Shown here piece by piece: positions 47,401 to 58,639 of a stretch of DNA of 64,000 bases. Under the pieces are notes generated by a model. It did not search any database. It was not told the origin of the DNA and worked only from the letters and a program-made list of their open reading frames with translations. This DNA is from Brachypodium distachyon (lineage: Eukaryota > Streptophyta > Magnoliopsida > Poales > Poaceae), in NCBI RefSeq assembly GCF_000005505.3, contig NC_016133.3, positions 5,084,001 to 5,148,000 on the forward strand, given 5' to 3'. The position numbers and the translations under genes were made by a program. Every line of letters begins with the position of its first letter. Position 1 is the stretch's first letter.

Positions 47401-50394
47401 CAGTTAGTGTAGTACAAGATGTTGCTTGTCATAAAAGAAAAACTACCTCCGGTAAACATATGAAGCAACTTGTGGAAGCCGAGCAATCAAATTTAAGCAA
47501 TCTTCATAAGTAGGCTCCCAGAACCTATGCAAACAACAATCATAAATGCCATGCAAAATCACCAGTGAACAAATAAAAAATGAGAATTATGAAGATCAAG
47601 TATACTTCGTTTTTGGCATTCCTTTGTCGTAGGCCTTTTGAAATTCACTGTCAACCTGAAATAGAGTTGAAATACAAAATTTTAAATTAATTCACTTTGA
47701 GGTCTAAAACAATTTCACATGCTCTCTAAGAAATTGACTTTTCTTTTTCTTTTTCTTTCAAGTATCATTAGTGCCGAACTCAATACATCCAGTGAAATGT
47801 GTTTCATTTCAGAAGGATGATATGATACAAAATATTAAAAAATACAATAAAAAGGGCTTACTTGGAGTGCCATCACTCCGGTGGTAAACTGTGTCATTGG
47901 ATGAGCAGTTACAGGGAGAGCATCTATTGCCTTATAGACGTAATCTGCATTCAAATAGGATAAGATACTTGAGAGGAAAGCACATGTGGGAAATGGAGCA
48001 TATAGCTAGAAGAAATCCAAATCTCTAGTGTCCGTGCCAAGTGCCGAAGATCCAAATAACTTTAATTTTTTAATGCCGGATGGAAAATCAGTGTACTTGA
48101 CATAAGCAAGACATAATTCACCAGTGGAGAATATCAAAGGATCTCGAAATAAAAATATCTTTGGTTAACTTTCAACTACTAACCATCTGTTAAGTTAACA
48201 GCAGCTTATACTTAAATTTGCTTTGAAATAAAAATATCTTTGGTTAACGTCAGAGCAGTTAGCAACAGCCTAATCAGATTCACAAAACAACATAGGCCCT
48301 GTTTGGAAGATTATTTCCAAGTAAAATGCCACTAAACATTGAATCTAAACAGGGCCTGAAGGCCCCCCCCCCCCAACCCCTCCCCCTGTTCAAATTGTTA
48401 TACAAGAAACTCATGTTTTTATGTGTACCTGCAGAATAGAACTTTAATACTTCAGAGCAATATGACCTCCGAAATCTCTACATCTATGACTACACTTAAA
48501 CTTAAAACGATAAGAAATTATACACTGATATGTTGTGATCAACTGAGCAAACAATAATGCAAATAGCGAGCAGGGGTAGTCAGGGACCTGGAACATTTGA
48601 GCGGGCAAGCAATTCCTTTGATAGAGCATCAACTTGCTCCTTGGTTGGCACCTAAAAAAAACGATCAGCCCACACTAAATTGTTAAAGACTTGAAGTTGA
48701 CAAAATAGGGGGAGAGGAACAACAGAAAAGTCAACAAGAAACATGTGTCCCCTACTGCATCAACAAACAAATTATACTTCCAACTTTCGGAAGGAACTTT
48801 TTCGTACACCACTAAACTATAGTCGGGTAAGTGTTCCCTGAGAAGGCAAACCTTTCCAGTCAATAGAAGCCAAAGGAGACCCTCAGGTAAAGGTTCTCCA
48901 TCTTTAACTGCTGCCGGCAGTACTTTCTGGCACTCTGGAATAGAGAGACCTCTAAAACGAATACCCTGAATAAAACAAAAATAGATAGATTACAGCCAAC
49001 ACAAAGATCATGTTTAAATATGGCAAGTCAAGTTTTGTTACAGTTATATCGATACTCTGCAATGAGGCACCCATGCTAATATCAAATCCTAAAAGCATTC
49101 TGCTCATTAGTCAGGCAAGTTTCTGTATAATTAATTACGCAAATGCAGTGGGTACACATCTCTTTTAAATGTTAGTGAACTCTGGAGATGATTCATATTT
49201 TGACATAAAATGAACAATTAACAGACCAGTTATTACTGCACAGGGACAGATAATGCTCCACTAGTCCACTACTGGTATAGAATCTTAACTGGAAATTTCA
49301 TGATAATACAAATCCATTTTGTAGTATACCGAACAGTTCAATATATACATGTTCCAAATATGCAATTTAGTCTTATTACAGTAATATAAGACTACAAAGG
49401 TGGAAAATAAAGAACACCTCCTCCGGGTCAAGTAAAGATGTTTCCCAGAGCATTCCAGTCATCCCTCTCATCCCACCAAGAACCTGAAGAAACATTGTTC
49501 TCAATTTGGGTACAGTTACTCAAAAAACGATGCAGAAAAAGTATAGTCTTCCAATAATTGTTAACAAATGCATACCATGTCCACAGTTATGTTTCCAAGC
49601 TGGACCTTTCCATGCTCTGACTTTAGTTTCTTTAAGCGATCCTGTAACAAAATGCAATTAAGATGAAGTAACTTATACATATGACTGAATATTCTTTCAT
49701 AACGATAAATGGTTAGAGCAATGAGCCAGCTTCCAAATAGGCACTTCATCAACATATATTTTGGATAAGGCAAGTGTAACACTAAAATTTGTGAAAAAAC
49801 AATAATACTAACAATGTACTATGCTATTCATCTACTTTATTTTACCTACATAACACAATCTACTGCAACTCAAGACATAATATATTTCAGGTTGAGACTA
49901 CTGGGTGAATGAAAAGAAAAAATAAGGAATCAGATACCATGAATACTTTATAACTTTACAAGACGGATGTGATACAAACCTGTTGTTCGGGAATCATTTC
50001 CTGCAGCTGGGACCTAAGATCCTGCATTTTCAGAAGAAGAAAATCAGCATCATGAGCAGCGCATATCTAACTAAATTCCCATCGAGACAATCTAGCCACG
50101 AGTGAAAAGGTACTAGCAGTTTCCAACCTCACACGATTCTATGCAAACTCTAACACGATTTAAGAGAGCAGGAACGGAATCATCTTACGAGATCGGAAGC
50201 ACTCTGCATCTGCAGCCATCTCACACCACCAAGCGTGGTGGCATCCTGCCCCTGGCAACACAAGCAACAAAAAATCTCAGCATCAGCAAGAGCATATGGA
50301 CGCGCCAACCCAATGCGACACGGGGTCCCGTGGATTCACTGACCATACGGGATCGCAGCCTCGAGACCGCGGCGAGGCCCCGGAAGAACGCCAT
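44411..50394 (-). CDS. CSY: Citrate synthase, mitochondrial
   Basis: Nineteen minus-strand exons give 472 aa: 50394..50344, 50251..50189, 50021..49980, 49641..49576, 49483..49418, 48965..48852, 48651..48588, 47944..47862, 47655..47606, 47524..47447, 47288..47160, 47070..47028, 45841..45755, 45510..45409, 45173..45066, 44985..44935, 44838..44765, 44642..44591, 44506..44411. All junctions are GT-AG and in frame, and the length equals plant mitochondrial enzymes. It condenses acetyl-CoA with oxaloacetate, the first step of the TCA cycle. The catalytic triad is present: His-307 ([10 protein letters not shown]), His-353 (PGYGHGVLR) and Asp-408 (NVDAHSG). The N-terminus ([17 protein letters not shown]) is a typical amphipathic mitochondrial presequence. 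A leader intron (donor ~50784, acceptor ~50419) probably separates a GC-rich 5' UTR exon. The gene is apparently intact. Confidence 0.95.
47686..47795. repeat. Dispersed repeat in a citrate synthase intron
   Basis: It matches 13311-13410 in the same orientation (TTAAATTAATTCACTTTG, GTCTAAAA, TTTCTTTCAAGTATCATTAG). It lies in the intron between exons 47944..47862 and 47655..47606. Confidence 0.6.
48295..48356. mobile_element. Very short MITE in a citrate synthase intron
   Basis: A 62-bp segment begins GGCCCTGTTTGGA and ends TCTAAACAGGGCC, giving near-perfect inverted ends. These match the GGCCCTGTTTGG termini of grass Tourist/hAT-type MITEs. A target duplication is not evident. Confidence 0.55.
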
Positions 50395-50930
50395 GGCCTG
50401 AACGCGCGGCTACCGTAGCTGAACGAAACACAAGGAAAAAAATTCGTCAGACCATGGGGCACCGACAAATCCACCAAAATACAGCAAAGTAAAATTAGAA
50501 CAGAGACTAGTATGCACAGCAAACACATCGGAGCATCGGTTCCTAAATTCCTCAGGAAAATAACAGCGAAAACGGATCCAAAAATCCATCAGAAAAAACC
50601 CAAACAAAAACACGGAACACCTCTCGGAATTTCTAAAAGGGCTACAGAATTCGAAAAAAAAAACCCCGCAGCAATTACAAGTTGTCGCAGCGCGGCGAAT
50701 GGATCAGAAGCAATGGATAGATCAAACCTACACGGACAAAGCGAACCGACAGGAAGAAATTGGAGTGGAGGATGGCTTACGCGTGGGAAGGGGGCAGGTG
50801 GTCGGGCGGATCGAAAGGGAGGGAGGTGGCGACTGCGGGAAGAGAGAGTCTCCGGAAGCGGAGGGAGGGTGGAGGACGACGGGAGCCAGCAATTTGGAGT
50901 TTGCCTTCCCCCTAATAAATCGCTCAGCTC
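50395..50930 (-). promoter_or_regulatory. Citrate synthase leader intron and 5' UTR exon
   Basis: On the minus strand a donor (CACGC|GTAAGCC, ~50784) and an acceptor (GTTCAG, ~50419) frame a ~365 bp leader intron. A GC-rich block at 50785 to ~50900 is the presumed untranslated first exon. This is inferred from splice signals and composition. Confidence 0.4.
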
Positions 50931-52745
50931 TTTTTCCTGTTCTTTCATTCCAACCCCCCACGAAATGTCTAATTTTAACCCGTCCACGCTTATGCAGAAA
51001 GTATTTCTCCTGCCAGTTGGCGAGTTGGCTGGTATAGAAAACCAGGAGTATATTCTATTCTAAAAATGCACTTTTGCCACCTACTAACACGGTGAGGCCA
51101 CCCTGCCACTGCCAGCCATTTGATCCCGAGAGTTTCCTTCCAAAAGTTGGTTAATTTACTGGTGTGAGGTGCAGATTGGAGATGACAATACCTCTGTGGA
51201 AATATTTAGTTTTGCATGGACTTTGCCAGAGAAACGGAGAGAAGATTTGACGAAATTAGTTAGCCGCGACAGCAACCGAATGAGAAGGGGAAAATTCTAG
51301 TCTAATGTCGAAAAATAAACAGGGGGGAAATTCTAGTCTTGTTCCGCAAGATGATGAGGAAACGGGACGTGGGCTAAGACCTCGTCTTGGGCCTGAATGG
51401 GGAGCAGCATGGGTAAAGGCTAAAAGCCCAACATTCTGGGTTGTCCACTATTCGATTAGACGGGAAAGCAGCCTGTCAAAATTCCCCTAAAATAAAAACA
51501 AAATTATCAAAAAAGAAGTGCCGCTCCCCCTAAAAAAGGAAGTGCGTTTTCGTTAATGATAAATATCTACCGAGATATCCTCCGTCCAAAAAAAATGACA
51601 CAAGTTTGTCAAAATTTGAATGTATCTAGACATGAGTTAGTGTATAAATGCATTCAAATTTAGTCAAAGTTGAGACATCATTTGTTGGACGGAGGAAGTA
51701 TGATTTTTGCCCGCTACCTTTATTTTTTAAGGACTAAATAGCCCAAGACCTCATGTCTCTAATGGGTTGTTTTGAAAAAGAAAAGAAAACGTGTTTAAGT
51801 GGTTGCTCACATGATCTGAACATTACGTTCTTGATCCAAGACCCATAACGATAGTTTGCAATGAATACGCTTATTCACTAGATAGGAGTGCGTAGTGAAA
51901 TAGTAAAGGCACTGTTAAAAACATACTTATATAGTAAAGGTATGTTTGGTTGATGACTAACTTTGTCACAACTGTGGACAAAATAGCATCATAAGTGAGT
52001 TAAAATTTGACAAGAAAATTAAGTCTTTTCTTTGTCTTATCCTTATTGTGAAGAGATCATCTCTTAGCTAAGAAGACTAATAAAATTATTTTCACTTCTC
52101 ACTCTACCACATAGCTATTATCCTACATTAAGAAAAGACTGACGTCACCCCATTGTACATGCCCTAATTGCGTCAGTGACCAAACACATGGCTAAATTTT
52201 TATGGCATAACTAAAGTTAGACGTGGTAAGCTTATGCTCAGTTTGGATTGCTGAATTGTGTTACGCTCAACTTATTTTATAATCTGCTGTGAAAAATACA
52301 CACAAAAACAAAAAAAAATTAGTTAGCCAAACACAAAAATAATGAAAAAAGAAAATAGTAAAAAAAGATTACGAGAATCCACGGTAACGCCGAACGCAGC
52401 CTCATTCATGAACCAAACACAACATATAAATGCTAACCCTCTCCGTTTCACAAAGTCAAGCCATTTTTTATGAAACGAGAGGAGTGACAAAACTAAAGAA
52501 GGAAAGGAAAAATCCTATGGTCCGGTTCGACCGTGAACCACACCGGCCCGCCCCCAACGGCCCGACCTAAAGCCGACCTGGTCGCCTTTTAAGCTTCTCG
52601 TCGCCCTACCACTCGCCCTCTTTCGCCACCCTTCCGTGCCGTTCGGATACCACCACTGCAACCACCCCACCTCACCTCCCCGCCGCCGCGACGCCCAAAC
52701 CCTAACCAGGCTCGCGAGGGAAGCCGCGCGCAAAGGCACGCAGCG
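50931..52745. other. Intergenic, MITE-bearing
   Basis: Apart from the Stowaway at 51578 there is a Tourist-like segment at about 51940-52190: left edge TGTTTGGTTGATGAC, right edge reverse complement TGTGTTTGGTCACTGAC. The last 250 bp is GC-rich and is the promoter and leader of the CCCH/KH gene. No other gene was recognised. Confidence 0.45.
51578..51698. mobile_element. Stowaway MITE
   Basis: The ends TCCTCCGTCCAAAAAAAATG and CATTTGTTGGACGGAGGAAG are flanked by TA. It is a relative of 18657. Confidence 0.8.
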
Positions 52746-55056
52746 ATGGAAGGCGGCGGCCGCAAGCGGGGCGGCGCCAACGGCGCATCTACCGGCGGGA
52801 AGCGAGCGCGAGGTGAGTCGAGTGGAACCCACCCGTCTCTACACCTGCCCTAAATCGTCTTCACCGTGGGGCTTGCTTGGGCACCCTGGTTGATTTGCCT
52901 AATGAAGCTTTGGGTTTAGGGCTTCCGGGATGTTGCGGAGTTTCTCAACCGTGAGGTTAGGTTTCAGGGGCTTGTTGGGGAAGCTACGTGGTGAGGTGGC
53001 CTGATGGGATGTGTAATTCTTGGTGGGTTAAGATGAGGGGTTTAGAGGGGCTGACAGCTCGCAGAGTCGCAGTTGCTTAGAATTTCTCAATTCATTGGGT
53101 GCTACTAGCTTGTTGGGCATTCGTAATTTTACCCGAGCAAATTAATTTGTATACTAGTGCGTCATTAGAGTAGAGCTCGCTACTGTTCCTTTCTGGATTC
53201 TGCGCATTAATGCTTGCAGTGTCCTTTCCCTACTCAATTAGTATTTGTCAGAGTTGGGAAACTTCGATTAATGCAGTATGTTGTACAACTAGTCAACGGC
53301 ATATAAGTGTTCTTTATGTACTCAGATTAGTAATCAACAACGTATTAACTTGGCGCACATAATTAATTTGATGTAACAGAATCGGAGTCAATTCAAACCG
53401 GTGTAGGAAGCAAATCGAAGCCATGCACCAAATTTTTCAGGTTATAGGCCAACTTAAAATGAACTGCAACTGGTAACCTTTATTCTGCATAGCTATTATT
53501 TTATTGAAACTTTACTTTTATTCATGGAAGAATGTCTTGTTGCTAACAAATGGGTTAAGCAAGATTATGTACAGGTTCTCCCTAATCCAAGCTTAACAAC
53601 TTCTACTGGAGTAAAATTGGAATGTGCATGGTTGTGCAAAACCACTTTGAATCTGTGAAAGCTCAACTACAGTATAATGATATTTAACTGCTTTTCTGAT
53701 GAACAACCAGTCAGTAATATTGCGATGCAGCCTCATCTGATAATATTGAGAACAGAAGATTGAATATATGACCTGGGAATTTGAAACTTGAAATTCTACC
53801 ACCTATACCCTATACTGTTTAATTGTTTATTCTTATATTTGTTACATGCAGGCACAATTTAACTGTCCATCAGCAGTTGTTTGTTATCACAAGCTTGTGA
53901 TTTTTACCTGTGAGGCAGCAATGAAATTAATGCTTATAATCTAGAACAATTATTACTGACAGACATTATTAAGTTCAAGATTTGAAATGTAGTTTAGTTC
54001 CATTGTATTGCAGAATGTGTTGTTATTATAGAACATTTCTTCAGTCCATTATGATAGTAGACCAGATTGCATCTTATGTTCACCAAATTCACCCTAGAAT
54101 ATTTTTTGTTCTTCAGATGCTATTGAAACTTGTAGTTACATTCTCTAGACTTTTAGCTTCCTTTTCACATGTCTGATCTTGTGAGTTCTGCGCATGTAAT
54201 TACTTGTTGTGTTGGTCTTCAATTAGGACAACTTATATTGTTAATTCAGTTGCTTACCCACATGATATTCTCGCTGTGCAGTACCGCTGGTTGCCCCTTT
54301 GGTGAGGGTTGCCATTTCCTCCACAACTTCCCTGGAGGACACCAGGCTGTTGCAAAGATGAGCAACCTGGGTGGCACAACATTTGCACATCCTCCAGGAA
54401 GAATGCCAACGGGACCTGCTGGTCCTGATGCCCCCCCTACACCAACTATCAAGACTCGCTTGTGCAACAAGTACAATACTGCAGAGGGTTGCAAATGGGG
54501 TGACAAGTGTCACTTTGCACATGGTGAGAGGGAGCTCGGCAAGCATACGTTCATTGACAGTTCAATTCCACCCCACATGGGACCAAGGCCCACCAGTCAC
54601 TTTGCACCTCCGGCAATGCCCAACCCTGGCATGGTCACTCCAGCAAGCTTTGGGGCTTCTGCCACAGCCAAGATCAGTGTTGATGGATCCCTTGCAGGTG
54701 CCATCATCGGCAGAGGTGGAATCAACACAAAGCAGATATCCCGAGTCACTGGGGCCAAACTGGCCATCCGGGATCATGAATCAGATGATAGCTTGAAAAA
54801 TATTGAGCTTGAAGGTACATTTGACCAGATCAAGAATGCTAGTGCTATGGTCACAGATTTGATTGTCAGCATCAGTGGCAGCAATGCTCTTCCACCTGGC
54901 AAGAACCCAGCTGCAGTATCTCACCGTGGTGGAGGGCCAGGTGGCAACTTCAAGACCAAGCTGTGTGAGAACTTCACCAAAGGATCATGCACTTTTGGTG
55001 ACAGATGCCACTTTGCGCATGGAGAAAATGAGCTGCGCAAGTCGGCTGCTGTGTGA
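52746..55056 (+). CDS. KHZ: CCCH zinc-finger and KH domain RNA-binding protein
   Basis: Exons 52746..52812, 53380..53440 and 54282..55056 give 300 aa, all junctions GT-AG. Zinc fingers are at C38-C47-C53-H57 (CX8CX5CX3H), C104-C113-C119-H123 (CX8CX5CX3H) and C271-C279-C285-H289 (CX7CX5CX3H). A KH domain at about 170-240 has the GRGG loop at 186-189. This finger-finger-KH-finger order is that of Arabidopsis KHZ1/KHZ2, RNA-binding regulators of flowering and senescence. That role is family knowledge; the grass copy's function is inferred. The start is the first ATG of a GC-rich, basic exon 1 (MEGGGRKRGG). The two decayed or fused copies downstream derive from this gene type. Confidence 0.9.
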
Positions 55057-56268
55057 GGTCCATCCATCCAGGTTTGTCGCAATGAGTCAATGTAACTCTG
55101 GACTTGGAGCTGACGATGAATTTTCTGACTGTCCTTGGACTTATGCCATGGATTTTATGGATTTCATATAGCATCTTATTTCTCAGCCTGTTCTGTTAAC
55201 CTGTGTTTTTACTGTAGTCGATTCTTCTTCGGCTAATGTTGCTGAGTGCTGATTGTCTTGCGGCGGTATTTTGGATGTCTAGAACTTTGTCTCTTTGAAA
55301 GGCTTTCCGGCTTTAGGTCTCTCGCCTCCTACCTTGAAATTTTGCGATGATATTGGGTCGTTCTGTTTCGGTATGACACCATTTTTTCTTTGATATTGCG
55401 GAACTTAATCACCTCTGAACGTTGAGGTTGAAAATTAAACTTTCTGTGTGTTGCTCAACACTCCAAATGATTACAAGGTGTCGTTAATGGCAAGTACTGT
55501 AATTTGTAGAGTCGCAATGCTGCCCAGTATTAAGAATTTTCCTTGGATTCTTCTTCTGCAATCGTAATGTTTGTGCTCACACAATAATAATAAAAAGTAA
55601 GAATATGGAGTAAAAAAAATACAGGACATCATGTTCAATGAGTTCGATTTTATTTTTTTGCTGCGTGACTCATAATTAACGAGGAGAGATGATTAAGGCG
55701 GTTTGAAGAGAGCGACAGTGAGAGTGCATTGGACGGCCCAGCGGAGAAAAATAAAATGAGAATTGAGCTCATATTTTAATTACGGAGTACTACGAATTGC
55801 ATGGATATGAAAGCATTCCACCTGGAATTTGATACTCATCAATCTTTTTAATAATCCAAAGGGTTCAAGAAGAAAAAAAAACCATAAGAATTGTAATCCT
55901 CCGAATGTCTTTTATGAAAATATGTACTCCCTCCGTTCCATAATTCTTGTCTCACATTTGTTCAGATATAGATGTATCTATTTTTTAAAAACTTCTAAAT
56001 ACATGTAATATTTCGACAAGAATTATGTGAATGGGCCGGCCGTGCCATTCACGCTCATGCGCTAGTTACTCCTCGGAAGTTGAAGAAGCGCGCGCGCACA
56101 AATGTAGCTAGCTGAACCAATCAGCTCGACCGATTGACTTCTTCTTCTTCTTCTTCTTCTTCTTTTGGGGCAGATAGCTGTACTAGGAGCTAGCTACTCC
56201 AGCGAGGCATGAGCTAGCCTCTAGATTATCCAACTTGGTTTATCCGCCATGCTTTGGGGACGATCCAG
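55057..56268. other. 3' flank of the CCCH/KH gene and spacer
   Basis: The first ~150 bp after the stop is shared with the flank after 61754 (GGTCCATCCATCCAGGTTTG), marking a 3' UTR within the duplicated module. The rest holds a half MITE and a (CTT)n run at 56140-56164. No gene was recognised. Confidence 0.5.
55927..56027. mobile_element. Right-truncated Stowaway MITE
   Basis: The left arm CTCCCTCCGTTCCATAATTC follows a TA. The right arm reaches TTTCGACAAGAATTATGTGA and then stops without the terminal GAGGGAG. Confidence 0.65.
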
Positions 56269-56704
56269 ATGAGCTCATCGGGGCCTCGCGATGCTGCCAC
56301 TTCCTTCGTCACGAGGTATGCATATTCGATCTTTATCGACCTGCTAACAAATCGATCGATCCAACGTGCATAAATTTGGTTCCTAATTATACAATTATAA
56401 TCAATCGATCTTACTGGCGGCAGAGTCGTCAGTGCGAGGGATCAGGAGGGGAACGGCGGCGGCGCGAGGATGAGGATGAGGATCAAGTACTCGAGGGATT
56501 TCCTGCTGGCCGTGGGCGGCTCGGAGGCCTGCCGCCGCGGCAAGCCGCTGCCCGCCGACATGCGCGCCTCCGTGCTCATCATGGCGGGCATGCAGCTCTG
56601 GAGCATGGACCCGACGGCAGCGACGACGACGGACCAGCTGCAGGGGGAGAGGACTACAGAGGGCGGCGACGGCACGGCGGCGGGAAGCTCGGTCGGCGCG
56701 CCAG
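56269..56704 (+). pseudogene. Truncated gene, eIF4E-binding-like motif, copy 1
   Basis: Exon 1 is 56269..56315 (MSSSGPRDAATSFVTR...). Exon 2 starts at 56433 (or 56424, both in frame) and ends at donor 56704. The frame contains IKYSRDFLLAVGGSEACRR, in which YSRDFLL fits the canonical YxxxxL-hydrophobic eIF4E-binding motif, followed by KPLPADMRASV. The exon 1 length (47 nt), intron phase and motif match the copy at 63408. No third exon was recognised before the next gene region, so the gene looks truncated. The family cannot be named; plant eIF4E-binding proteins such as CBE1 carry a similar motif. Confidence 0.5.
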
Positions 56705-58240
56705 GTGAGCTAGTCTTCTGATCCGAAATGAAAAGTAAGGAAGCTCCAAACTGGCCCGGCTTCGTTGTCGCTCGTTTCGTCTTCAGGGTTCAGGCCCTTA
56801 ATAAGATCATGTCAACTGATATTTTCACAAAATTGGATGGGTTTTTCTAGAAACGAAACTTTTTGGATGTTGGGACCCCCATCAGGTTGAATCTTCGGTT
56901 TAAATTTTTGGTGATGGGAACCCCTCTAATTTTCCTCGCAGATAAAGAGAGAAAAAACCCCTCTAGTTTGAAACTCGAAAATTCTTGTCCAAATTTTCAG
57001 AAAAAATATAGGAATGAGGCTATTTCTAGGAGTAATTTGGACAAGTTGAGGGCAGATGACAACGTGCCGGGCCGGGTTTTGGGCCTGACTTCATAAAGCT
57101 CGGTAGCATTAAAAAAAAATCTAGTTGATCATTTTTAGGGTATGAAATGATTCTTATGCCTATTTTTTATTTATTAAAAAACTATATTTACTTTATTCGG
57201 GCCTTTTTTGGACTTTTGGCTTAAAATGAAGCCTGGCCTAAGACGTCGGGCTTTGTGCCGGGCCATCCAGATCAGGCCACCCATGCCGAGGTCTAGTTAT
57301 TTGGCTCTCCATTTCAGTTTACTGTCCGTTATTTCAAATTAGCATAACCAGGGCACGAATTCCACCTATTTTTTCACCTAAATTAAGGAGGAGGGATACA
57401 TGCATGTTTTATCGACTCGACACGTTTTCCCTGGCGGTGCTGAGTTAGGAGGGATACATGTATCGCGCAATACCTTTTCAATAGATGGCACAATTAGGCC
57501 TTCCATAGTGTGGTCTTTTGACCAAAGCAAACTTCACTTTTGGCATGTATGACCCGGACCATATCACTGGAGAAGGGCGAAGCAAGCAGAGAAAAACATG
57601 AACCGGAGCATGTAGATGGATCGATGCAAAGTATGAGCTGCACAATAAAATATCATATTCGGTGAGGGGGGGATCGGTCCATGCCCAGACTGCAATAGTC
57701 CAACCCCATATGTCCAACGGATTTTACATAAACTGTGTTATTTTATTTGACGTGGGTTCCATTTTTTAAGTATGCATCGGTGCATACACACTGGACATAA
57801 ATGCACAACAAGGATCGATGTAAAATGACAGTAAAAAGGTGAAGTATGGACCGATAACATTGTGAAGGCCTCAAGGAGGAAAGGCTGCACGTTGACCGAG
57901 GATGAAGGAGCATCCTTTTTTCTAAAAAAAACCAGCAGACGGTTTTCTCTTCTCGCAATTCTCGAGAGTAAATGAAGTTATCGTTTTTATCAAAAGTGAG
58001 GAACACACTCACTTCGTAGCAGAGGAATCAAGAGATTGGCCCCATACTGTGAAGTCAGGAATCTAGAATGAACGACCCAGTAAACTGAAATGGATGGAAT
58101 TATAAATTATAGTACGTGCGTATCTCTGCAAATTTTATCAAAATTTAGAAATTTTGACTTGGGACAGGCAGAACACCTAGAACGGATAAATCGCAGACGA
58201 ACACACGGTTGCACCCAGAAACGCACATTTTTCTTACTCC
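56705..58240. other. Spacer with possible hAT remnant
   Basis: At about 57065-57295 GCCGGGCC words occur near both edges and the right edge reads CCACCCATGCCGAGGTCTA, resembling a hAT-type terminus without a matching left end. No gene was recognised. Confidence 0.35.
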
Positions 58241-58616
58241 GTCTCTCTCCACTCCGTCCCCAATACTCTCTCTCTCTCTCTCGCTCGCCCCCCTGCACCC
58301 AAAATCACCGGCGCCGCTGTGACTCCCCTGCGCGCACTCTCGGCCCACGTTTATTCATATCTTGCCGCCGCCTCGCCGTTCCGCCACCCTCGTGCCCCTG
58401 CGGCTAACCCTAGCTGCGGCTCAGGTCGCCGGTGGATAATACGAGTTAAAGGGAGTGTTCTCTGTACTTAAGAATGCACCATGATTTACAGAGTACACCA
58501 TCAGTCAATGAAATGCGCCGTGCTGCATCAGTCCAAGGCGTTCTTATTTTTTACTCTTCTGCACTTATATTAAGCAATCTATTAACTGGCTGCGCATGAT
58601 TAATTTGCTGTAACAG
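58241..58616 (+). promoter_or_regulatory. Promoter/leader-like GC-rich block before the fused gene
   Basis: A CT-rich run (58265-58285) and a GC-rich stretch ending in CTAACCCTAGCTGCGGCTCAG|GT near 58423 resemble a 5' UTR exon with a donor. Nothing like the MEGGGRKRGG exon of the intact paralogue was found here. Confidence 0.35.
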
Positions 58617-58639
58617 AACCGGATGCACTTCAAATCGGT

